From assembly GCA_900541965.1 (NCBI GenBank), contig UQLN01000023.1, positions 4,202-68,201 of the forward strand: a stretch of 64,000 nucleotides of DNA, written 5' to 3'. The notes under the pieces are model-generated. The model worked only from the letters and a program-made list of their open reading frames with translations. It ran no database searches and had not been told where the DNA came from. The position numbers were made by a program, and so were the translations under genes. Of this stretch, positions 55,790 to 62,157 are shown in pieces. The DNA comes from an uncultured Parabacteroides sp. (GTDB taxonomy: Bacteria; Bacteroidota; Bacteroidia; Bacteroidales; Tannerellaceae). Each line of letters opens with the position of its first letter. The first letter of the stretch is position 1.

Positions 55790-55812
55790 AAAATAGAGTT
55801 TTAAAGGGTGTA

Positions 55813-56649
55813 TTAAATCGAATACAAATACTTTATTTCATCCGCCCAAACGGATTCATCCGGAGTTTCCAGGATTAATGGTATGTCATCAAAACGGGGA
55901 TCATCCATCAACATTTTGAAAGTGGCAAGCCCCATCACGCCTTTACCAATACTGTCGTGACGGTCTACTCTTGTTCCGAGGTCTTTCTTCGAATCGTTGA
56001 TGTGCATACCGCGCAGATAGGAAAAACCTATCACTTCATCAAAACGGCGGAATGTTTCCGTAAACCCTTCCGGGGTTTTGATGTCGTAGCCGGCAGCCAA
56101 TGTATGTGCGGTATCGATACAGACGCCTACGCGCGATTTATCGTTTACCTTGCCGATAATATAAGCGAGTTGTTCGAAGGTGTATCCTAAATTAGAGCCT
56201 TGCCCGGCTGTATTTTCAAGAACAGCACAAACGCCGGATGTTTGTTCCAGCGCCCAATTGATTGACCCGGCAATACGGTCCATACATGCTTCTTCACTTA
56301 TTTTATTCAGATGGCTGCCCGGATGGAAGTTCAGGCGGTCGAGTCCTAATTGTTCACAGCGTTGCATTTCATCCAGGAAAGCGTTACGGGACTTCTGTAA
56401 TCCTTCTTCTTCCGGATGCCCCAGGTTTATCAGGTAACTGTCGTGGGGAAGGATATGTTTGGCTTCATATCCGAACTCGGCACAACGCTCTTTAAAAAGG
56501 GTAATACTTTTCTTACTCAGCGGAGCAGCCACCCACTGACGCTGGTTCTTTGTAAATAAAGCAAAAGCTTTGGCTCCGATTGCATTTGCATTCCCAGGGG
56601 CATTCTCTACTCCTCCGGATGCACTGACATGCGCTCCTACATACTTCAT
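55813..56649 (-). CDS. nfo: Endonuclease IV
   Basis: A 278-residue AP endonuclease with the TIM-barrel fold and a trinuclear zinc site. Visible motifs are GAHVSASGGV at 5-14, FTKNQRQW, LNFHPGSHL (zinc ligand His), LENTAGQGSNLG (Glu), CIDTAHTLAAGYD (Asp/His), HINDSKKDLGTRVDRHDSIGKG and LETPDES. It cuts DNA at abasic sites. Length is standard. It lies 12 bases downstream of the thioesterase gene. Confidence 0.97.
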   Translation of the reverse strand: MKYVGAHVSASGGVENAPGNANAIGAKAFALFTKNQRQWVAAPLSKKSITLFKERCAEFGYEAKHILPHDSYLINLGHPEEEGLQKSRNAFLDEMQRCEQLGLDRLNFHPGSHLNKISEEACMDRIAGSINWALEQTSGVCAVLENTAGQGSNLGYTFEQLAYIIGKVNDKSRVGVCIDTAHTLAAGYDIKTPEGFTETFRRFDEVIGFSYLRGMHINDSKKDLGTRVDRHDSIGKGVMGLATFKMLMDDPRFDDIPLILETPDESVWADEIKYLYSI

Positions 56650-56661
56650 AATTTATATTTT

Positions 56662-57135
56662 TTATTCATCTTCAGCTTTGCATCCCTGGAAATGGTATTT
56701 CTCCGTAGCTTGCTCCTGCGTGACTACGAAATAAACCAAATCAGCCCGGGTACAAAGTTCGTTTTGAGAATTATATATCTCGGTTTCTATAAATATGGCA
56801 TTCCGCTTACGGTCTTTGATGCGCCCCCGGACCGTCAGCCGGTCATCCTGTGTCGATACGCTTTTCAGGTAACGGACATCCATACGGGAAGTCATACCCG
56901 AAGTTTGGAGTTTACGCAAAACAACCCATCCCGCGAGTTCATCCATCAACGTACTCAGTATACCGCCATGCATGGTGTTCAACCAGCCTTGATAATACTT
57001 TTTAGGTTCCCAAAAGGCAACCACATCATCACCGTCTTCATAAAATTCCAGATGAAGCCCCATCGGATTATCCGGAGCACAGCCGAAGCACATGTATCCG
57101 TCCAATCCTTTCCAAGGATTAATAATCTTCTTCAT
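56662..57135 (-). CDS. PaaI-like hotdog thioesterase
   Basis: A 157-residue single hotdog-fold domain; the start is ATG 57135 rather than the TTG three codons upstream. The PaaI-type signature is N-T-M-H-G-G-I-L-S-T-L-M-D-E-L with conserved HGG and Asp. An N-terminal CFGCAPDNPMGL cysteine motif matches acyl-CoA thioesterases of this class. The acyl substrate is unknown. A TATATTTG element (plus-strand 57190-57197) lies 55 bases upstream. Confidence 0.85.
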   Translation of the reverse strand: MKKIINPWKGLDGYMCFGCAPDNPMGLHLEFYEDGDDVVAFWEPKKYYQGWLNTMHGGILSTLMDELAGWVVLRKLQTSGMTSRMDVRYLKSVSTQDDRLTVRGRIKDRKRNAIFIETEIYNSQNELCTRADLVYFVVTQEQATEKYHFQGCKAEDE

Positions 57136-57231
57136 AAACACCAAGTTTAAATGAATTGTTTCTAATACCTAAAAAACTTTTTGCGCTGACAAATATAACA
57201 AAACAAAATGTTCTTTCAGGCCTGTATAATA

Positions 57232-57273
57232 AAAAAAGCAGAAACAAGGTTAACTCCTTATTCCTGCTTTTTT
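57232..57273 (-). terminator. Rho-independent terminator of pdaD
   Basis: The 18-base arms AAAAAAGCAGAAACAAGG and CCTTATTCCTGCTTTTTT pair with two mismatches around a 6-base loop, 25 bases after the pdaD stop. Confidence 0.8.
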
Positions 57274-57297
57274 ATTGAAAACAAATATATTATCTTC

Positions 57298-57837
57298 TTA
57301 CTCTTCTACTTCAGGCATTAGGAAATCCACGAAGCAAAGGGCAGCCAATGCTGTACCATACCTCTTTTCAATGGTAATACCTTCCGTGATGAAGTTCAGT
57401 TCACCCAGATAATACTTGCCGTACGTCTTCTGGTGAAGATCGTTGATCACACGTATCAAACGGGATTCGAGTTCCTCGATTCGATAGCGACCGCTTACTT
57501 CACATACCAGACCGCCTACTTTCTCGTCGAAGTTCTCGTCTTTGTACATCCAAGCGTAAACCACACCAGCAGACACAAACTCATCCTGGTATCCATGCGA
57601 CACAGCCATAATGGTTTTCATTTCCGAACCAAATGGAGGAAGGTCGATTTCATCCATAGTTACAAGATGTGCTGTTGCCGGAATAACAGACGAATACGTC
57701 ATGATATTGAAATCCGAAATACCGGCATCATAAAGGGCCATGTGGTAGGAACCTGCATGTTTTTCCAAATCAGAGTCTCCACTACCCTTCGTAATAAAAA
57801 AGGTGTTTGGAATTAAATTCCCAACTTTCTTTACCAT
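57298..57837 (-). CDS. pdaD: Pyruvoyl-dependent arginine decarboxylase
   Basis: A 179-residue proenzyme that self-cleaves between two serines to form a pyruvoyl group, then decarboxylates arginine to agmatine for polyamine synthesis. The cleavage site is TYSSVIPA (Ser49-Ser50). PNTFFITKGSGDSDLEKHAGSYHMAL at the N-terminus and EGITIEKRYGTALAALCFVDF at the C-terminus fit the family, as does the length. Monocistronic, with a TAATTTTG element (plus-strand 57878-57885) upstream and a terminator downstream. Confidence 0.95.
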   Translation of the reverse strand: MVKKVGNLIPNTFFITKGSGDSDLEKHAGSYHMALYDAGISDFNIMTYSSVIPATAHLVTMDEIDLPPFGSEMKTIMAVSHGYQDEFVSAGVVYAWMYKDENFDEKVGGLVCEVSGRYRIEELESRLIRVINDLHQKTYGKYYLGELNFITEGITIEKRYGTALAALCFVDFLMPEVEE

Positions 57838-58312
57838 CTACAAAATATGTTTTACTAATTAATAATGATTGAGGGCACAAAATTAGAAACTTATTCGAGA
57901 TTTCAGCTTATACAGACGATAAAAATCACTGGAAGCATACATTATTTATGTAAAAAGAAGCTGCCTGATAAATATGGACTTCTCCCTTTCCATTTTTCCA
58001 ACGGAAATCGGACAATGGATAACATAAAAAAGTAATCCGGAAAGTTTGCCACAAGGGATGAATTTCATTTCACACACGCATCTATCCACCTTAGTACCAG
58101 CCTCTTCTTTTAACAATAATAGACTCTGTTTATCTTTCGATAGACTAATGCTATAAAAAAAGCCTTCTTTATTGTAAACAAATATCAAATCCTCCGTGTT
58201 AGAATTACAGAACAACGATTAAAAAACACAAGCCATGCTTACATTATGTTTGAGTTTAATTTTATTGATATCAGGTAACAATAGTAATATAACAAATAAA
58301 AAAGAAGAAATT
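57838..58312. other. Intergenic region between pdaD and sod
   Basis: This spacer holds the divergent promoters (57878-57885 minus, 58245-58252 plus). An 89-codon minus-strand frame (57946-58215) lacks an ATG start and family resemblance; I see no supported gene. Confidence 0.6.
58245..58252 (+). promoter_or_regulatory. -7 promoter element of sod
   Basis: TATGTTTG fits TAnnTTTG, 61 bases before ATG 58313. It lies inside the upstream in-frame extension from 58235, which is therefore untranslated leader. Confidence 0.55.
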
Positions 58313-58888
58313 ATGAAATTTGAATTAATCCAACTACCGTATGCAGCCAATGCGCTGGAACCGGTCATTTCTGAAGCTACAATTAATTTCCATCATGGTA
58401 AACACCTTTTGGCGTATGTAAACAATCTGAATAATCTGATTCCGGGAACAAAGTTTGAAAATGCTCCGCTCGAGAAAATCGTAGCCGAATCGGATGGTGC
58501 TATTTTCAATAACGCCGGACAGATATTGAACCATAATTTGTATTTCACCCAGTTCTCCCCTAAAGGCGGTGGCGAACCTAAAGGCAAATTAGCAGAAGCG
58601 ATTAAGGCCACATGGGGTTCTTTTGATAACTTCAAGAAAGAATTTGTTACTGCCGGCACAGGTTTGTTCGGCTCAGGATGGGTTTGGCTGGCAAAAGACA
58701 AAGACGGCAAATTGTCTATTACAAAAGAAGCAAACGGAAGCAATCCGGTGGCTCATGGGTTAACCCCGGTTTTAGGCTTCGACGTATGGGAACATTCTTA
58801 CTATCTGGATTATCAGAACCGTCGTGCCGACCACCTGAATGAATTGTGGAAGATTATTGACTGGGATGTAGTTGGAAAAAGATATTAA
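58313..58888 (+). CDS. sodB: Iron/manganese superoxide dismutase
   Basis: A 191-residue Fe/Mn superoxide dismutase starting at ATG 58313. The in-frame ATG at 58235 is rejected because a -7 element lies after it and AAGAAG precedes 58313. Metal ligands are visible: His in INFHHGKHL, His in ILNHNLYF, and Asp and His in DVWEHSYYLDYQNRR. The Gly/Gln pattern near NNAGQ points to the iron or cambialistic type known from Bacteroides. It detoxifies superoxide in the cytoplasm. A terminator follows. Confidence 0.95.
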   Translation: MKFELIQLPYAANALEPVISEATINFHHGKHLLAYVNNLNNLIPGTKFENAPLEKIVAESDGAIFNNAGQILNHNLYFTQFSPKGGGEPKGKLAEAIKATWGSFDNFKKEFVTAGTGLFGSGWVWLAKDKDGKLSITKEANGSNPVAHGLTPVLGFDVWEHSYYLDYQNRRADHLNELWKIIDWDVVGKRY

Positions 58889-58927
58889 TACTCCGTATCT
58901 GCTCAGTATTAAATTGTTAGATTAGAT

Positions 58928-58966
58928 AAACGGGAGGAATCCAAAATGGAAATCCTCCCGTTTTTT
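58928..58966 (+). terminator. Rho-independent terminator of sod
   Basis: The 11-bp perfect stem AAACGGGAGGA / TCCTCCCGTTT is followed by a T run. Confidence 0.85.
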
Positions 58967-59123
58967 AGCATCCCTATTGGACTTTGACCTATTGTTAGAG
59001 ATTGAACTAACTTTCGATTCGGCACGAGGAAGTGATCAAATTGGCCACTATAAGATTATTATTGAGGAAAATTTAAACAGGCTCTGAATAGTTGGAATGA
59101 AAATTACGAAAGATAAAGTGGCT

Positions 59124-59681
59124 TTAACTATGACATTCTATTAATATAAAAATAAGGAAAGTATGATTCTTCTTCAAAAATTTCAGTGCTAAATAAATAT
59201 TTCGTTCAACAGCTCTTTCAGAAACAGATAACCGTTCAGCAATTTCACGGTTACTCAAATGCTGTTCCCTACTCATTTTAAACACATCTTGCTGACGAGG
59301 AGGAAGAAGGGAGATCAATTTATCAATATATCTTTTCAAATCAGCAGCTTCGAGTTCTTCTTCAATATCATATGATTCTTCCATGAGACGTAAAACGGTC
59401 AATTTAAATGACATCTCATTAAAATGCTTTCGCGATTGATAGAAAACAAGGTTACGGGTTATAATAAAAAGATATCCTTCCAAATTTTTATTTTCATCTA
59501 TCGATTCGTGCGACTCCCACAATTTAATGAACACTTCCTGAACAATATCTTCCACCTCCACAGATTTCGTGATATAAAGCTGTACAAAACTATAGACTTT
59601 TTTCCAATACTGATTATATAAAATTGCAAAAGCAGCCTTATCACCTCGTTTCAATCTTATTATAATCCCTTGTTCACGCAT
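59124..59681 (-). CDS. ECF-type sigma factor, orphan
   Basis: A 185-residue sigma factor of the ECF group typical of Bacteroidales: region 2 VEVEDIVQEVFIKLWESH, and region 4 LPPRQQDVFKMSREQHLSNREIAERLSVSERAVERNI. In this phylum such genes usually precede a FecR anti-sigma and a SusC/SusD pair. Here neither follows on the same strand. Upstream lies a 500-base AT-rich spacer with a possible invertible promoter and then a prophage end. The target operon may have been separated by the prophage (inference). Confidence 0.88.
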   Translation of the reverse strand: MREQGIIIRLKRGDKAAFAILYNQYWKKVYSFVQLYITKSVEVEDIVQEVFIKLWESHESIDENKNLEGYLFIITRNLVFYQSRKHFNEMSFKLTVLRLMEESYDIEEELEAADLKRYIDKLISLLPPRQQDVFKMSREQHLSNREIAERLSVSERAVERNIYLALKFLKKNHTFLIFILIECHS

Positions 59682-60181
59682 AAATATTATTAAACTGATA
59701 TATTTTTTAATATAAAACAGATGAAATTATCCCTTCTACCGTTCCTTTTTTACTTAGTACTATAAGAACTGTAGGTAAGTATTTATTCTCAATTGATAGA
59801 ATAAGAAATAACATCAACTGAATTTCAAATAATTACATCAATTCAAATATTAAATAAATGTTATTTTTATTCTATAGAAATTGTTCTTAAGAATATAAAG
59901 TACCATCATCTTCTTGTGGTAAAATTCAAAGCCAGAAATACTAAAAGCAAAAAGAAGGAACCTACATTTTACTGAAAATTAAATATTTAATAAAACAAAA
60001 TGAAACTTCTATATAAAAAATACTAGATTAACTTTGCAGAGAAAATAAAGGAGATTTTTATTTTAGTTCTTATAGGACTAAAGTGAAATTAACAATAATA
60101 TACGTTTAGAAACCCAAATACCGCCCCACCTTCACAGACCAAGTGGCTTACTAACCTAAAAAACTAATACCATGAAAAACA
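59682..60181. other. AT-rich spacer with inverted repeats and promoter-like motif
   Basis: This 500-base region holds a 17-bp inverted repeat pair (59754-59770 and 60065-60081), a rightward TAACTTTG motif (60029-60036) and a leader ending CTAACCTAAAAAACTAATACC before ATG 60172. The frame from 60172 lasts only 28 codons. Confidence 0.6.
59754..60081. repeat. 17-bp inverted repeat pair flanking a promoter-like motif
   Basis: TTAGTACTATAAGAACT (59754-59770) pairs with AGTTCTTATAGGACTAA (60065-60081) with a single mismatch. The 294-base interior contains the rightward TAACTTTG motif at 60029-60036. The layout is like Bacteroides invertible promoters; inversion itself is not shown. Confidence 0.5.
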
Positions 60182-60769
60182 CTATTTCTTCAATTCTATA
60201 TACCGGCTGTACACTATCCGGCTATTCGGGTTCCGGCATACTATCTCCTGCCGGATAGCTTTACATCCCCATTTTATAAACCAGAACCGATACGGGACCC
60301 GATGGACAACTTGGTCAAGCGTGTCACGGGAAAAGATTGAACCGACAAACTTGTCTTTCTCTATGCAACCTGACACATCGAGATAAGACGTATGTAGCTC
60401 AAGGCATTTAAGAACGACTGTACTATCACGAGTTACAATGCTATCTTTCAATACAGTCTCTATATCATATTTTGTTTCTGTTCCGGAACTGGACACAGAC
60501 TGCAAGCGCTTAACCTTTATATTTAGATCACTCACTGTCTTTTTCAAGTCAGAACAATACTTTTCAAACTCCCTATTTGTGAGTTGAAGGCGTTCGACAT
60601 TGGCGGCTGATAAACTGTCTTTCGTCCGATATAGAGAGACATCTTCAAGTAAGCTACGTTGGTTTTCAGCTAAACGTTTTGTTTCAACCTTTTCCTGCTT
60701 CAATGGATAAGAAAGGACGGTTACTATCCCTATCAGGATTACTACTGTGATTAAAAGGAAACGTTTCAT
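60182..60769 (-). CDS. Phage spanin-like membrane-anchored coiled-coil protein
   Basis: About 195 residues from ATG 60769, which overlaps the stop of the lysin gene (TAATG). One N-terminal hydrophobic helix (FLLITVVILIGIVTVLSY) is followed by a charged coiled-coil region (about 25-100) and a beta-rich tail. This layout, directly after an endolysin gene, resembles Rz-type spanins and the unnamed protein common at this place in Bacteroides phages. Role in outer-membrane disruption at lysis is inferred. Confidence 0.6.
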   Translation of the reverse strand: MKRFLLITVVILIGIVTVLSYPLKQEKVETKRLAENQRSLLEDVSLYRTKDSLSAANVERLQLTNREFEKYCSDLKKTVSDLNIKVKRLQSVSSSGTETKYDIETVLKDSIVTRDSTVVLKCLELHTSYLDVSGCIEKDKFVGSIFSRDTLDQVVHRVPYRFWFIKWGCKAIRQEIVCRNPNSRIVYSRYIELKK

Positions 60770-61170
60770 TAGTACCTCCCTTTCAGATATTGCCGCCGAT
60801 TCTGCCCGGACAGTTTTAATGATAGATGCACAAAGGTAGAGTATTGAATACACTGGTCAAAGTCAAGACCGGAACGTCGGAGACATTCTACAAGCTCAGC
60901 CGGATGCTCACAAGCGACATCGGCCGCTTCTCCTTTTGTGTGTTGGCTGGTCGGTACTCCGCCAACGGCTTTATTCAAATCCGAGCACCGATAGCCTGAG
61001 TTGATGTGCATCGGCTTGTTATATAGTCCCCGGAGTGGTTGCAGTAACTTCGTTACAAGGTTATCAATCGCTTTGACTTCATTGATACCCGGATTGTTTG
61101 CTATACCTTTTAGCTTTGCGGTACTGCTTTCTGTAAACTCTTTCAATTCAAAATTTTCGCTGATTTTCAT
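60769..61170 (-). CDS. Phage endolysin, peptidase M15A type
   Basis: A 133-residue D-Ala-D-Ala carboxypeptidase-like domain without a signal peptide. Zinc-site motifs are SGYRCSDLNKAVGG and SQHTKGEAADV (His and Asp), with the third ligand His in YSTFVHLSL. Enzymes of this group cut peptidoglycan peptides and act as phage lysins. The spanin-like gene starts within its stop codon. Confidence 0.85.
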   Translation of the reverse strand: MKISENFELKEFTESSTAKLKGIANNPGINEVKAIDNLVTKLLQPLRGLYNKPMHINSGYRCSDLNKAVGGVPTSQHTKGEAADVACEHPAELVECLRRSGLDFDQCIQYSTFVHLSLKLSGQNRRQYLKGRY

Positions 61171-61182
61171 TTCTGTTCCTCC

Positions 61183-61797
61183 CTATTTGTTTAAGTTATG
61201 ATAAAACTCTAATCGAATATTTGCATAGGCAGATTCAACATTTGTATATGCCCTGCCATTATTCTCCCCTGCCTCATTATAGATTTCAAACTCAATGACA
61301 GATGCTACCTGTTCTATCCATGCGGTATTTGTGTATGCAGATAGCTTACGACCACGGTATGTAAAGCAATCGAACTTACTGTTACGGTCTTCATGTAGAT
61401 TTGTGAGCAATGTCCTTATCTTAACCCCTGTACCCTGTTTGTCGGCGATGTGGTTTTCGGTTCGAACCTTCTTAATTATCCGGCATACCTTTTCAACTGA
61501 TAAGTCAAATGCCATATTGGAAATAGTTTTAACACGCATCTGAGTTTCAGGGATAAGACCTTCCGAAATGTCATTTAACCGGTCATTCTGTGTTCTCGTT
61601 TCATCAAGTAGCTGTTTCATCGTGTCCTTTTGCGCTACAAGCATATCATTTATCATCTTCATAAACCACCGGAAGCAGGCAATCATCATCAGGGCTGATA
61701 ACACAAGAAAAAATCCTGCTGTTATTGCCATCATTCCGAACTCACTTATGCCCTTGCCTGTTTCTAGGGCTGCATTTATTGTATTCATATCTGCCAT
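61183..61797 (-). CDS. Phage membrane protein of the lysis region
   Basis: A 204-residue protein with one clear transmembrane helix (about 21-44, MMAITAGFFLVLSALMMIACFRWF) and a coiled-coil stretch (MLVAQKDTMKQLLDETRTQNDRL). The C-terminal half is soluble. It lies 12 bases upstream of the lysin gene. Position suggests a holin-associated or lysis-regulating role; I recognise no named family. Confidence 0.6.
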   Translation of the reverse strand: MADMNTINAALETGKGISEFGMMAITAGFFLVLSALMMIACFRWFMKMINDMLVAQKDTMKQLLDETRTQNDRLNDISEGLIPETQMRVKTISNMAFDLSVEKVCRIIKKVRTENHIADKQGTGVKIRTLLTNLHEDRNSKFDCFTYRGRKLSAYTNTAWIEQVASVIEFEIYNEAGENNGRAYTNVESAYANIRLEFYHNLNK

Positions 61798-61829
61798 TTC
61801 ATTATAAAATATAGGTTTACTACAATTGT

Positions 61830-62144
61830 CTATATCAGTTTAAACCATGCGTATCGCTTGCGCTTTGTTAAATACTCAACATCCTCCTGATTGGAATAAG
61901 CCTCCCTCTCAAAACTGATATTTGAATAGGCGTCCTTATACAGGAAAAGCTTAATTACCCATTCTAAAAAGTAGAATATGTAAAACCCTATGTACAATAA
62001 TTCGCGCATCTGGATTGTATGAATAGCCTCATGTACCTTTTGCTCCTCTGACAAGAAAGAACCTTTTCGGGCAAATACTACCCCGAAGATGTTTATCGCT
62101 TTGAATCCCGGAAAGGGAATGATGTTGTTGTATATCACTTTCAT
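61830..62144 (-). CDS. Small phage protein with HEAIHTIQ motif
   Basis: A 104-residue protein with HEAIHTIQ at about residues 39-46, which matches the HExxH zinc-protease consensus. A hydrophobic segment follows (LLYIGFYIFYFLEWVIKLFLY), then a conserved-looking FEREAYSNQ whose Glu could be a third metal ligand. Similar small proteins occur in Bacteroidales phages. It lies between the tail protein and the lysis genes. Function is unknown. Confidence 0.6.
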   Translation of the reverse strand: MKVIYNNIIPFPGFKAINIFGVVFARKGSFLSEEQKVHEAIHTIQMRELLYIGFYIFYFLEWVIKLFLYKDAYSNISFEREAYSNQEDVEYLTKRKRYAWFKLI

Positions 62145-62157
62145 GATTGTCTCAATA

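Noticed and set aside
57946..58215. 89-codon minus-strand frame between pdaD and sod
   Set aside because: It starts only at TTG, has no recognisable domain and overlaps the region expected to hold the sod promoter.
58235..58312. Signal-peptide-like extension of superoxide dismutase
   Set aside because: MLTLCLSLILLISG looks like a leader, but the -7 element TATGTTTG is within it, and the family normally starts at the MKFEL position.
60172..60258. 28-codon plus-strand frame after a receptor-like leader
   Set aside because: Too short, and antisense to the end of the phage spanin-like gene; kept only as a hint of a disrupted host gene.
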